This document shows positions 45,634-55,197 of a stretch of DNA of 64,000 nucleotides, piece after piece; position 1 is the stretch's first letter; every line of letters begins with the position of its first letter. The notes beneath the pieces were generated by a model. That model was not told the origin of the DNA and did not search any database. It saw nothing but the letters and a program-made list of their open reading frames with translations. This DNA is from Rhizobiales bacterium TNE-4 (lineage in GTDB: Bacteria > Pseudomonadota > Alphaproteobacteria > Rhizobiales > Beijerinckiaceae). The position numbers were made by a program, and so were the translations under genes. Location of the stretch: assembly GCA_019083985.1 (NCBI GenBank), contig JAHRCV010000001.1, positions 1,364,001 to 1,428,000 on the forward strand, in the 5' to 3' direction.

Positions 45634-47388
45634 TCATCCCGCCATTGACCAGCTGCCTGCCTCAGCGGCGCGCCGCATCCATACATCAGGTGCGTCAGCC
45701 AAGCCTTGAGCAGCCAGCGCGTCGAGCCGGTCCACACTTTCTTTCAACCCGCGTGCTGCGGCCCAATGCATGGGCCCGCCCCTATGCCGCGGAAATCCAA
45801 AACCATGAATGGCGACAAGATCGATATCCACTGGGCGTAAAGCCATGCCTTCCCCCAGCATGTGCGCAGCATCATTGATCACGGGGAGCAAAAGCCCGTC
45901 GACCAGATCCGCGGCGGTCAATGCGCCCTTCTTACTGTCATGGGCGTGAGCGGCCTTGGCGTGTTCCAGTCCGGCCCAAGGCACGGACATAAATCCGAAT
46001 TGATGGAGCGCGTCGCTGATTTCGCTCGGATCAATCCCGACCATTTGCATCCGCTCAACCTGCGCGCGCAATTTTTCCATCAAGCGCTGACGGATCGAAC
46101 CATGACCCATACCAACGCATACTGGAATTTTATTGAGGCGGCGTGCGAGAGCAAACATTGCGGCGATGACATCACCCGCCGTCTCAGCCATAGGCAGGAT
46201 TTCGAGCAGTTTCATCGCTTGGGATGAATGAGGCATGTGCAGCCCGACGAAGCGTTCCGGATGCAGTGCGCCCTTTACCGCCCCATGCGGATCCGCCCCC
46301 GAAACCGTGGTTGCGAGCATGGTATCAGGGCGGCACGTTTGGCCTAACGCGGCCAGGATCACTTGCTTCATCGCGTGATCATCGCTGGCCGCTTCGATCA
46401 CAAGATCTGAATCACCGAGCACGGCATCATCCGGTTCGCCGCGAATGACTGGCACGCCTGCACCATGTAGCGCATTCGCCAACGCATCAGCCATAGGCGT
46501 TGTGCCAGTCACGCCGACACGCGTCACGCGGCGCGGCTCAATGCCTACCATCTCAGGAGGACGCAATGCGGCGCGCTCGGCAAAAAAGACAGCCCGCAAA
46601 GCGGCCGCCTGCGGCGCGTTCCTCAGCGCAAGGAAGGTCTCGCGCTCATAGGCCATCGCTGTTTCGAAATCGGTTTCACAGGCCTTGCGGATCACGGCAA
46701 GCGCCCGCAAAGGCGCCTCTTCCCCGCGCGCCGAGTGCGCGACCGATCGCGCCCTCGCGTCCCAATAATCAGCACCCGGTGACGCAATGGCCCGCGCGCG
46801 AGCTGGTTGCGGCAATGTTGTCGCTAAAGCGTCGCGGGCGTAATTCATCGCCGCCGGCAAAAGATCACCCTCGACAACAGCGTCGATCAGTCCCATCGCC
46901 AACGCTTTTGCTGCAATGACAGGCTTGCCGCTCGTGATGAGGTCCACGGCATTCTCGACGCCAGCAAGGCGTGGGGTCCGCACTGTTCCGCCCGCACCGG
47001 GGATGATGCCAAGCGTCACTTCAGGCAGGCCTATTTTAGCATCCTTCACAGCAACGCGGCATCGGCATCCCATCGCGATTTCAAATCCGCCCCCCAGCGC
47101 GGTGCCGTGGATCGCCGCGAACCATGGTTTTTGTGCCGTTTCTATTTTCGCGACAACATCGCGCAAATGCGGCTCCATCGGCGGCTTGCCAAATTCAGTC
47201 ACATCGGCGCCGGCAATAAAGGTGCGCCCTGCACAGATGAGTATGACCCCGCGCACCGCATCATCGGCGTCGAGCGCAGCAACCGCCGCGAACAGCCCTT
47301 GGCGCACCGCATGCGACACGGCATTGACGGGAGGATTGTCGATCGTGACGAGGGCAAGATCACCGTCGCGGCGAATGGACACGGCCAT
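45634..47388 (-). CDS. enoyl-CoA hydratase/3-hydroxyacyl-CoA dehydrogenase fusion, dehydrogenase half degenerate
   Basis: A 584-residue protein with the layout of peroxisomal-type bifunctional enzymes (usually about 700). The hydratase half (1-200) looks active: [14 protein letters not shown] and [15 protein letters not shown] keep both catalytic glutamates. In the HAD half the NAD loop reads [17 protein letters not shown], not GAGxMGxGIA; the HFFSP block is GLHMPHSSQ; and the GFVGNR asparagine region is GSIRQR. About 80 residues are missing between the two C-terminal HAD subdomains. The dehydrogenase activity may be lost. It lies 57 nt after the thiolase gene on the same strand. Confidence 0.85.
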   Translation of the reverse strand: MAVSIRRDGDLALVTIDNPPVNAVSHAVRQGLFAAVAALDADDAVRGVILICAGRTFIAGADVTEFGKPPMEPHLRDVVAKIETAQKPWFAAIHGTALGGGFEIAMGCRCRVAVKDAKIGLPEVTLGIIPGAGGTVRTPRLAGVENAVDLITSGKPVIAAKALAMGLIDAVVEGDLLPAAMNYARDALATTLPQPARARAIASPGADYWDARARSVAHSARGEEAPLRALAVIRKACETDFETAMAYERETFLALRNAPQAAALRAVFFAERAALRPPEMVGIEPRRVTRVGVTGTTPMADALANALHGAGVPVIRGEPDDAVLGDSDLVIEAASDDHAMKQVILAALGQTCRPDTMLATTVSGADPHGAVKGALHPERFVGLHMPHSSQAMKLLEILPMAETAGDVIAAMFALARRLNKIPVCVGMGHGSIRQRLMEKLRAQVERMQMVGIDPSEISDALHQFGFMSVPWAGLEHAKAAHAHDSKKGALTAADLVDGLLLPVINDAAHMLGEGMALRPVDIDLVAIHGFGFPRHRGGPMHWAAARGLKESVDRLDALAAQGLADAPDVWMRRAAEAGSWSMAG

Positions 47389-47445
47389 GTTTGCAGTCCC
47401 GTACCAGATGATGCGCGGGTTAACGTCGACGAAGTGTCTGAGTGG

Positions 47446-48651
47446 TCAGACGCGTTCGATGATCAGCGCAATCCCCTGCCCCACACCAACACACATTGTG
47501 CACAAAGCATAACGCCCCCCGCGTCTTTGCAATTCGTTCACGGCGGTAGCAACAAGGCGCGCGCCGCTCATGCCAAGCGGATGGCCAATCGCAATCGCAC
47601 CGCCATTCGGGTTCACATGCGGCGCATCATCGGGCAGGCCGAGATCACGGAGCACTGCGAGCGCTTGGGCGGCGAAGGCTTCGTTGAGTTCAATCAGGTC
47701 CATCTGGTCGAGTGTGAGGCCAGCACGTTCCAAAACTTTGCGAACGGCAGGCGTGGGGCCGACACCCATGATGCGCGGTTCAACACCCGCGGCTGCCATG
47801 GCAACGACACGCGCACGCGGCACGAGGCCATTCGCGCGGGCCATCGCTTCAGACGCCAAAATCATCGCCGCCGCGCCATCATTGACACCAGACGCATTGC
47901 CCGCCGTCACGCTCAAAGCCGGGCCATTAATGCCTCGGAGCTTCGCCAATTGTGCCAAGGTCGTGTCAGCGCGCGGATGCTCATCCACATCGACGATGAT
48001 TGGATCGCCCTTTCTCTGCGGGATGACAACCGGAATGATTTCATCGCGGAAATGGCCTGAGACCTGCGCCGCCGCCCAGCGTGCTTGGCTACGCAGTGCA
48101 AAAGCATCCTGATCCGATCGGCTGATATTGAACTCGTCGGCGACGATGTCAGCCGTCTCAGGCATCGAATGATTGCCGAAAGCGGATTTCAATTTCGGAT
48201 TGGGGAAACGCCAGCCGATTGTCGTGTCATAAATAGCATTGCTGCGCGAAAAGGCTGTATCGGCCTTCGGCATCACGAAGGGGGCGCGCGTCATACTCTC
48301 GACACCGCCGGCAATCACCATCTCGCAATCACCGGAACGAATGGCGCGGGCGGCCATCCCAACCGCATCCATGCCAGACCCACAAAGACGATTGACCGTT
48401 GTTCCCGGCACCGAGATCGGCAAGCCCGACAGCAGGATGGCCATACGCCCGACATTGCGATTGTCTTCACCAGCCTGATTGGCACAGCCATAAATGAGAT
48501 CGTCGACCTTGGACCAGTCGACGCCGGGATGACGCTGCATCAGACCCGTCAGTGGGATGGCGGCCAAATCATCGGCCCGGATCCCGGCAAGCGCACCGCC
48601 ATATCGGCCAATCGGCGTTCTCACCGCATCGCAAATAAAGGCTTCGTTCAC
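47446..48651 (-). CDS. thiolase, 3-oxoadipyl-CoA thiolase (PcaF)-like
   Basis: A 401-residue thiolase with catalytic Cys in [15 protein letters not shown], the [11 protein letters not shown] histidine loop and the second cysteine in [12 protein letters not shown]. The N-terminus [19 protein letters not shown] and [18 protein letters not shown] is the PcaF/PaaJ signature; those enzymes split 3-oxoadipyl-CoA to succinyl-CoA and acetyl-CoA. GTG 48651 follows GGGAGG and matches PcaF length; ATGs at 48666 and 48675 are alternatives. No other beta-ketoadipate gene is near, and the next gene is the hydratase fusion, so a broader acyl-CoA thiolase role is possible. Confidence 0.88.
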   Translation of the reverse strand: MNEAFICDAVRTPIGRYGGALAGIRADDLAAIPLTGLMQRHPGVDWSKVDDLIYGCANQAGEDNRNVGRMAILLSGLPISVPGTTVNRLCGSGMDAVGMAARAIRSGDCEMVIAGGVESMTRAPFVMPKADTAFSRSNAIYDTTIGWRFPNPKLKSAFGNHSMPETADIVADEFNISRSDQDAFALRSQARWAAAQVSGHFRDEIIPVVIPQRKGDPIIVDVDEHPRADTTLAQLAKLRGINGPALSVTAGNASGVNDGAAAMILASEAMARANGLVPRARVVAMAAAGVEPRIMGVGPTPAVRKVLERAGLTLDQMDLIELNEAFAAQALAVLRDLGLPDDAPHVNPNGGAIAIGHPLGMSGARLVATAVNELQRRGGRYALCTMCVGVGQGIALIIERV

Positions 48652-48802
48652 GCCATCCTCCCGCATCCACAACACCTCAGCGCTTCACAGCACCGTCCGG
48701 GTGGGCCCTTGCAACCTTTCACGGTCCTGCCGGAACCAACAGGCCCAATCTATCGCGTTAAAACAAGGGCGGCGAGATCACCAAGCCGCAGACCGGACCA
48801 GA

Positions 48803-50533
48803 TTAGGCGCGCCTGTAGACCGTGCGACCACGTTTGAGCGTTTCCACGACTTTGATGTCCTTGATCTTGGAAGGGGCGACCGTCAGCGGATTGGCATCAA
48901 GGATCACAAGATCAGCAATTTTGCCGGCCGCAATCGTACCTTTGCTGCGCTCTTCGCGGTAATTATGAGCGGCGTTGCGTGTAACGCCCACCAACGCGGC
49001 ATAGGGGCTGATCCGCTCACTCGGCCCCATAACATGGCCGGTAAACGTCATACGCGTAACAGCCGCCCCGATCATCTCCATCACATTTGGCGACGCGCTC
49101 GGGCAATCATTGTGCAACATGAGCGGTAAGCCCATCTTGATGGCCGATGCAGCGGGGGATTCGAGATCCGCGCGGGCAGGCCCCAAAACTTTGCGCATCA
49201 CATCGCCATATTGCGCCATATGTAGTGGCATCATCGATGCGCCGATGTGGTGTTTTTTATACGATGCCAGCTGATCGGGGCGCGCAAAAAACGAATGGGC
49301 AATCACCGTACGGCGGTCGCCCGTCTTACCTGTGGCCTTGACCGCTTTTCGGATCGCCGACAGGCTGAGGTCAATGCCTGCATCACCATTGCTGTAGCAA
49401 AAGAGCTGAATGTCATTGGCATAGGCGTGGTAAATCCACTGCTCGACAAAGGCCCGCGGCAGCAATTGCCCCTTCCAACCTTTCGGAAAGCCCGGCGCAT
49501 TGGCATAGGGTTTCGTCATGGCCGCGAGGCATAATTGCGGTGCGGCATCGGTCGACACAAGAAAGCCCGGTATTTTGATGCCGCGATCGCTTTGACTATA
49601 AGCGCCCCATGTCCAATCCGGATTTTCTATGATCTTCGTTGAGGCGGCGTCCGACAGCGATGGCAGCCCCATGACATCGAGCGCAATCACACCCTGATCG
49701 CATGCCGCGCGCAAATTTCCATATTGCGCCTTATCGAGTTGATATGTCTGCAGCGTTGTGTAGCCCTGCTGCGCAAAGATTGTCTGCGCTGCACGATAGC
49801 TCTTGAAAAGAATGTCCTGCGAATAATTGCCGATAGCGACGGCACGCGCTGTCAAAAAAGGTGTGAACAAAAGCTCGCCGGTCAATTGACCGGTTTTAGG
49901 ATCTTTCACGATCACGCCAGGTTGAACCGCTGGCGTCTGCGGCGTTATCCCAAGCTTGGCGAGACCGGCGCTGTTCACCTTGCCCGTGAGACTCGACAGA
50001 TTGCTGAGCATGACTGGCGTATTGGGGAACGCCGCGTCGAGATCCGCTAATGTCGGCGAACCGTCTGTCAGCATGGGATCGGAATAGCCATAGCCGATAA
50101 TCCAGCCATTGAACGGCGGTGTGTTTTTTAAGAGCGCGATGATGTCCGCTTTGTTCCGCGGCGGCTTGTCAGCAAAATAGGAGATGTTGACGCCCAGTGT
50201 TTGCTCAGCCACCAGCGTAAAGTGACCCCACGCATCGATGAAACCGGGCAACATGGTCCGGCCTTGCAAATCAACGATGACGGCCTCTTTTAATGCGGCT
50301 TGTGCGCCCTGCTTGCTGCCAGCGAAGATGATTTTTTCACCCTGCACGGCGACGGCCTCGACATAGGACGGCGCATCGCCCTCCATCGTTACAATCTGAC
50401 CATTTGTGTAGATCGTAGCCGGCGTAGAACGCTCAGGGCTTTGCGCCCGCGCGGGTTGCAGCTGAAGCGAGGAGATCGCACCAACAGCCGCCGCACCTGA
50501 CTTGAGGAAAGTGCGGCGATGGATCGTCGTCAT
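48803..50533 (-). CDS. Tat-exported amidohydrolase (YtcJ type), metal site altered
   Basis: A 576-residue Amidohydro_3 protein with a twin-arginine signal (HRRTFLKSG, cleavage near PARAQ) at the start ATG 50533. The expected HxH motif reads DAWGHF (first His is Trp) and the strand-5 position reads CYSNGDAG where relatives have VHANGDA; the strand-6 histidine (VIAHSFF) and strand-8 aspartate (HNDCPSASPN) are kept. Two of four usual ligands are thus missing. Periplasmic; substrate unknown. Confidence 0.85.
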   Translation of the reverse strand: MTTIHRRTFLKSGAAAVGAISSLQLQPARAQSPERSTPATIYTNGQIVTMEGDAPSYVEAVAVQGEKIIFAGSKQGAQAALKEAVIVDLQGRTMLPGFIDAWGHFTLVAEQTLGVNISYFADKPPRNKADIIALLKNTPPFNGWIIGYGYSDPMLTDGSPTLADLDAAFPNTPVMLSNLSSLTGKVNSAGLAKLGITPQTPAVQPGVIVKDPKTGQLTGELLFTPFLTARAVAIGNYSQDILFKSYRAAQTIFAQQGYTTLQTYQLDKAQYGNLRAACDQGVIALDVMGLPSLSDAASTKIIENPDWTWGAYSQSDRGIKIPGFLVSTDAAPQLCLAAMTKPYANAPGFPKGWKGQLLPRAFVEQWIYHAYANDIQLFCYSNGDAGIDLSLSAIRKAVKATGKTGDRRTVIAHSFFARPDQLASYKKHHIGASMMPLHMAQYGDVMRKVLGPARADLESPAASAIKMGLPLMLHNDCPSASPNVMEMIGAAVTRMTFTGHVMGPSERISPYAALVGVTRNAAHNYREERSKGTIAAGKIADLVILDANPLTVAPSKIKDIKVVETLKRGRTVYRRA

Positions 50534-50724
50534 GGCAACTACCTTAACGCGACGTAACGGAAAAAAGGCCGACCTGTCGCAACAGCCATCCCTGCTGCGA
50601 GAAAACACCGATTCGGATCAAAAATACAATTTGCCTCAGCCCATCGCTCTTACAGAAGGAGCGACGCACGCTTGACCGGTCACCAATCAGCGCAACGCGT
50701 GCATCGCCTTGAACAGGGATGAGC

Positions 50725-51102
50725 TCAGTTCATCTTGATGCCAAGCTTAGCCCGCTCATCCTTGAATACGACAGCCAAGGCCTCGATGATTTTCTTGTCC
50801 CGATTGGCTTTGCAATAAACGATCAACTCATGCTCGACGACTTTGCCCTTGGTGTAGTCGAGATAGTGTTTCTTCGCGAGACCATTGTACCAACCGCTAT
50901 ACCAAGCCGACAGCGCATCAGCATCCTCCTGATACGTATCCGCCAATTGGGCACAGGTCAGTGCCTGAACATCAATGAAACCATTCTTGTCGACATAGGC
51001 TGACAAGGGAACGGGTGCAGGGGCCGGAGCCGCTGTTTGGGCCCAAGCACCGCCGGTGCATAAAACGCCCGTCGCAATCAAAAGAGCGTGAAGTCGAGAC
51101 AT
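50725..51102 (-). CDS. HdeA/HdeB-like small periplasmic protein
   Basis: A 125-residue protein with a Sec signal (ends GGAWAQ) and a C-terminal HdeA-like helical domain: LTCAQLADTYQEDADALSAW to VYCKANRDKKIIEA, with two conserved cysteines about 50 residues apart. HdeA-type proteins act as acid-activated chaperones in enteric bacteria; the function in this lineage is not established. ATG 51102 follows AGGAG. Confidence 0.8.
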   Translation of the reverse strand: MSRLHALLIATGVLCTGGAWAQTAAPAPAPVPLSAYVDKNGFIDVQALTCAQLADTYQEDADALSAWYSGWYNGLAKKHYLDYTKGKVVEHELIVYCKANRDKKIIEALAVVFKDERAKLGIKMN

Positions 51103-51291
51103 GGTCACTCCTCATGGTTTGATTAATTCTGAAAACGATCCCCGCGCATGGGCACCGGACTGACGCCGATGCGCGGAGGTTTGAAAGGTCACGCCGATAC
51201 GGATCGCCGGCTCATCAGCAACCGGAATAGCTCTTTCCAAGTGTCACGCGGCCGCCACACAAGGTGCAGTGAAGAACAGCGATCCTAAGCC

Positions 51292-51825
51292 TCAATAAAT
51301 CACGGCCCGCCGAAATCTTCGCCGTGCAACGCCTGCATAAGACAAGGGCGTCAGCGGCATGCCGATGACATCGATGAATACCGAAACATCTGATCCGCGC
51401 TTTGGTACCTCGCCCTGCAAAACCCTCACCTTGTAACTCAAATTCTTGCCCGACAGGACCGGATCTTCCAAAACGACAATCAGCTGCCGCAATTTACCGC
51501 CATCAATTACCGATATATCGGCATTCGGCGGATCAGATTTGAAGCTATTCGCACCTTCGCTCCAGAAGGGAACGAAACGCGATGTTTTCATCTGCCCCGC
51601 AATGCGGTCCGGCCGGTCTGTAAAAAACAGTGTCGATGGGTTGATGCCGATCAGCGTGATACGATTTTGACCACTCTCATATTTGAACTCGGCCGCGGAT
51701 TGGACGAACAGAAACTCTGCGGATTGTTCACTTGATTGGGCGCTGGCTGATCCTGTCATGGCACCAACCGCTGCAATCGCACCAGAGGCCAGCAAGCGTC
51801 TTCGTGAGATTGTTTGCTCCGTCAT
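51292..51825 (-). CDS. Tat-exported hypothetical protein
   Basis: A 177-residue protein with a twin-arginine signal (ISRRRLLASGAIAAVG) and a beta-rich mature domain without cysteines. The core includes GQNRITLIGINPSTLFFTDR and an IGMPLTPLSYAGVARR tail. I do not recognise the family. It is followed upstream, 7 nt away, by the outer-membrane barrel gene on the same strand, so they may share a transcript. Confidence 0.7.
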   Translation of the reverse strand: MTEQTISRRRLLASGAIAAVGAMTGSASAQSSEQSAEFLFVQSAAEFKYESGQNRITLIGINPSTLFFTDRPDRIAGQMKTSRFVPFWSEGANSFKSDPPNADISVIDGGKLRQLIVVLEDPVLSGKNLSYKVRVLQGEVPKRGSDVSVFIDVIGMPLTPLSYAGVARRRFRRAVIY

Positions 51826-51832
51826 GACCACA

Positions 51833-52546
51833 TCACCGCCAATCGAACTTATAGTTCACAGCCGCACGCACGATGCCGCCGCCCTCACCCGAATTCCCCG
51901 AGACGATATAGGTGCCCACGACACCATTGCGCGTATGGGTCGCGTAATGATTGCCATTGTTGAGATCGACATAAAGGCCTTCGACGCGCCCGGTCCAATT
52001 GTCGGTGAAGGCATATTCAATGCCGCCACCAAGCGTCCAACCCTGATTGCTGGTTGTGCCATGCCACCAATTGCCATTAAGCCCGCCATAAGCGAGACCA
52101 CCGGTTAGGTAGATCAGCGCTCGGTCAAAGGCATAGCCGACACGTGCGCGCACCGTTCCAAAATACTGACTGTTTGAGGTTTGATAACCGAACCATTCAT
52201 AGGCAGCCCAAGACACGCCGCTCTTGAGATCGGAATATTGAATGTCGGTTTCAAGACCGAACACAAAACGTTCGTGCTGCCAATTGTACCCGACCTGCCC
52301 ACCTCCGACGAACCCCGTCTTGCTCGCGGTGTTCATATTCACCTGACCAATGATCGGATCCTTGATGGCAATGTTGCCCGAATTCGTCCAACCCATGCCG
52401 GCATTCACGCCGATATAAAAGCCAGTCCATGTGAAGGCTGGCGGTTGGACAACAGGCACCGGACGATGCGGTAGATCAGAGGCAAGAACGACGGACGTGC
52501 TGCCGAGGGCAAGCACGACCGCACCCATCAACGGAACGCACTTCAT
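51833..52546 (-). CDS. Omp25-like outer-membrane beta-barrel
   Basis: A 237-residue outer-membrane protein with a Sec signal (ends STSVVLAS), the motif FTWTGFYIGVNAGMGW and the C-terminal VNYKFDW. It matches the other two barrels at 44160 and 62097. Its stop is 7 nt before the Tat-exported hypothetical gene. Confidence 0.88.
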   Translation of the reverse strand: MKCVPLMGAVVLALGSTSVVLASDLPHRPVPVVQPPAFTWTGFYIGVNAGMGWTNSGNIAIKDPIIGQVNMNTASKTGFVGGGQVGYNWQHERFVFGLETDIQYSDLKSGVSWAAYEWFGYQTSNSQYFGTVRARVGYAFDRALIYLTGGLAYGGLNGNWWHGTTSNQGWTLGGGIEYAFTDNWTGRVEGLYVDLNNGNHYATHTRNGVVGTYIVSGNSGEGGGIVRAAVNYKFDWR

Positions 52547-52593
52547 GGTGAAATCTCCATTGTTTTAAAAATAACATTGCCGAAAATGTAGGA

Positions 52594-52614
52594 CGCCAGC
52601 TTTAAACGCTGGCG
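52594..52614 (-). terminator. hairpin after the arylsulfatase gene
   Basis: CGCCAGC-TTTAAAC-GCTGGCG, a perfect 7-bp stem in the short gap downstream of the sulfatase stop codon (minus strand). No strong T-run follows, so it may act as an mRNA 3' stabiliser. Confidence 0.5.
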
Positions 52615-52620
52615 CCCTCT

Positions 52621-55116
52621 CTACTTCGCATCACTGGCCGCACGCATGGCATCGGCAAGCTTCCTCACGTCCGCATCGGTCAATTTCGGACGGTCGACTG
52701 CAATTGTCAGCCGCGTGATCTTGCCGTTGAAAGCGAACGGAATCTTGTAATCGCGATCATCGATCGGCGTGCCTGTATCTTGCCCAATGTCGAAGGTCTC
52801 GTCCCATGGCAAGGTGAGTGGCACCGTCCGCGCCAGTTTTTGCGTTGACACCGTTCGCCCATCAATCTTCAGCGTCCCAGTGCCTGACCGACCAATCCCG
52901 CTCAGATCATTGAAAGCCAGCGTCGCAAATCCCAGCCCATCATAAGCGAAATCAAACTCAAGGACGTGCTTGCCAGGTGCGAGTGGTAAATCGGATGACC
53001 ATTTCACCCGCTCAAGCCCGAGCAGATTCCACACAAAGACCGGCTTGCCACGCAGGAGATAGAAGCCCCAGCCACCGAATCGTCCACCCCGCGTTGCGAT
53101 CAGACCATCGGCATTGGCAGGAACATCGATTTCAGCCTTGATCGAATAGGACGTGTTGAGCAGATCAGGCCCGGTGCCGCGCGGCAAACCGACAATTGGC
53201 GTCGTATAAACATAGGTGTCACGCTCGCCGATCGAAGGCCGAGGCTGCACCATCCGCGTCACGACGGATGCATCAAGCGGCAGAACTTGATATCGACCGA
53301 ACTCTGCCATCATGCGTTCACGCATTTCGCGCAACTTAGCCGGATTGGCCGCCGCGACATTGGTATTCTGTGTCCAATCCTTGCGGACATCGAACAATTC
53401 GAATGTGAAGGCGCTGGCCGGATTGAGAATGGCCGCCCCCGCCAGGTCCCATGGCGGGCGGGTGGGAACCGCACTCAACATCCAACCATCATCGTAAAGG
53501 CCCTGCACGCCCATCATTTCGAAATATTGGGTCTTGTGGGTCGATGGCGCATTCGCGTTAGCCTTGTCGAATGTATAGGCCATGCTGACACCCTCGATTG
53601 GGCGCTGCGCGACGCCATCCACCATGGCAGGTGCCGGAATTCCCGTCGCCTCGAGCAAGGTCGGCACAACATCGATCAAATGATGAAACTGGTGCCGAAT
53701 GCCGCCCTTGTCGGTGATCCGCCGCGGCCACGAAATCGCCATGCCTTGGCGCGTACCGCCAAAATAGGACGGGATCTGCTTCGTCCATTTAAAGGGGGTC
53801 GAGAACGCCCAGGTCCACCCGACCGCCATATGAGGATAGGTTTCCGCCGAACCCCAAACGTCGTAGAATTTCAGCTGTTCGGCGACCGGCACTTCAACGC
53901 CGTTGAATTGCAGAATTTCGCTCGGTGTGCCGTTTGGCGAACCTTCAGCGCTCGATCCATTGTCTCCGACAATATAGATGAAGAGCGTATTGTCCTTCTT
54001 GCCGAGATCTTCGACCGCCTTAATCACACGGCCAATTTCATGGTCCGTATAGGCCAGATAAGCGGCATAGACATCCGCCTGCTTGATGAAGAGCTTTTTC
54101 TCATCCGCACTCAGCTGATCCCAGTTTTTGAGGAGATCGTTAGGCCACGGCGTCAGCTGCGCATCCTGCGGAATGACACCCATTCGCTTTTGATTGGCAA
54201 AAATCTGATCCCGCAGCTTGTTCCAGCCCTGATCGAAGAGCTTGAGGTCGGAGATTTTCTTGATCCATTCAGGCGTCGGATGATGCGGCGCGTGGGTGCC
54301 GCCCGGCACATAATGCAGGAAAAACGGCATGGATGGATCGATCGCATTGATCTGATTAACCCACGCAATCGCCTCATCGGCCATAGCTGTTGTCAGATTC
54401 CAGCCCGGTTTGCCGATAAAAGGCGCAATCGGTGTGGTATTGCGGAACAGGTTGGGTTCCCATTGGCTCGCATCGCCACCGACGAAACCATAAAAATATT
54501 CGAAGCCCATGCCATTCGGCCATTGATTGAAGGGGCCGACTTGGCTCGCCTGCCAGCTTGGCGTGTTGTGATTTTTGCCAAACCACGAGGTGCGATACCC
54601 GTTATCGACAAGAATACGACCGATTGTTGCGTTTTCTGGCCCGATGACGCTGTCATAACCAGGATAACCGCTCGCCGCTTCAGAAATCACCCCAAAACCT
54701 ACGGAATGATGATTGCGCCCCGTGATTAAGGCTGCGCGCGACGGCGAGCACAAGGATGTCGAGTGAAAATTGGTATAACGCAACCCTTCATTGGCAATCT
54801 GATCAAGTGCAGGCGTTGGAATAACACCACCAAAGGTTGAAGCAGCGCCATAACCTGTATCGTCCGTCATGATCAGAACAATATTGGGCGCGTCTTTAGG
54901 TGGCACGACGCGCGCAGGCCATGCAGGCTGCGATTGAATAGCGTTTAAATCGATACGCCCGATGAAAGGTTTCGGCGGGCTTGGCAGGTAGCGGCCATCA
55001 ATTGTCTCGGTTGCGTTGGGTGCACCGGGCGGCAGCGGAGCTTGAGCATAGCTTTGAGCCGCCAGTTCAAACGTCAATATAGTTACAAATAAAAGACTCC
55101 ATCGACGAACGCACAT
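52621..55116 (-). CDS. arylsulfatase, secreted
   Basis: An 831-residue type I sulfatase with a Sec signal (ends QSYAQ). The metal aspartates are in APNIVLIMTDDTG (85-86), and Cys123 in SLCSPSRAALITG is the residue converted to formylglycine, so a maturase is needed. Downstream HYVPGGTHAPHHP and GDNGSSAEG are typical; the last 250 residues form a C-terminal domain found in long arylsulfatases. It hydrolyses a sulfate ester, probably in the periplasm. Divergent from the AraC gene. ATG 55116 follows GGGGGAGG. Confidence 0.92.
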   Translation of the reverse strand: MCVRRWSLLFVTILTFELAAQSYAQAPLPPGAPNATETIDGRYLPSPPKPFIGRIDLNAIQSQPAWPARVVPPKDAPNIVLIMTDDTGYGAASTFGGVIPTPALDQIANEGLRYTNFHSTSLCSPSRAALITGRNHHSVGFGVISEAASGYPGYDSVIGPENATIGRILVDNGYRTSWFGKNHNTPSWQASQVGPFNQWPNGMGFEYFYGFVGGDASQWEPNLFRNTTPIAPFIGKPGWNLTTAMADEAIAWVNQINAIDPSMPFFLHYVPGGTHAPHHPTPEWIKKISDLKLFDQGWNKLRDQIFANQKRMGVIPQDAQLTPWPNDLLKNWDQLSADEKKLFIKQADVYAAYLAYTDHEIGRVIKAVEDLGKKDNTLFIYIVGDNGSSAEGSPNGTPSEILQFNGVEVPVAEQLKFYDVWGSAETYPHMAVGWTWAFSTPFKWTKQIPSYFGGTRQGMAISWPRRITDKGGIRHQFHHLIDVVPTLLEATGIPAPAMVDGVAQRPIEGVSMAYTFDKANANAPSTHKTQYFEMMGVQGLYDDGWMLSAVPTRPPWDLAGAAILNPASAFTFELFDVRKDWTQNTNVAAANPAKLREMRERMMAEFGRYQVLPLDASVVTRMVQPRPSIGERDTYVYTTPIVGLPRGTGPDLLNTSYSIKAEIDVPANADGLIATRGGRFGGWGFYLLRGKPVFVWNLLGLERVKWSSDLPLAPGKHVLEFDFAYDGLGFATLAFNDLSGIGRSGTGTLKIDGRTVSTQKLARTVPLTLPWDETFDIGQDTGTPIDDRDYKIPFAFNGKITRLTIAVDRPKLTDADVRKLADAMRAASDAK

Positions 55117-55197
55117 TGTGGCCTCCCCCTGAAGTATCACTTAGACTATGCGTGTTTGAAGAAAAGCGTTTATCTTTCGAGGACAGGAGGACGGCCT

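Noticed and set aside
53287-54729. A 480-codon plus-strand frame opposite the arylsulfatase
   Set aside because: Shadow of the sulfatase codons; no ribosome site and R/H/F-rich composition.
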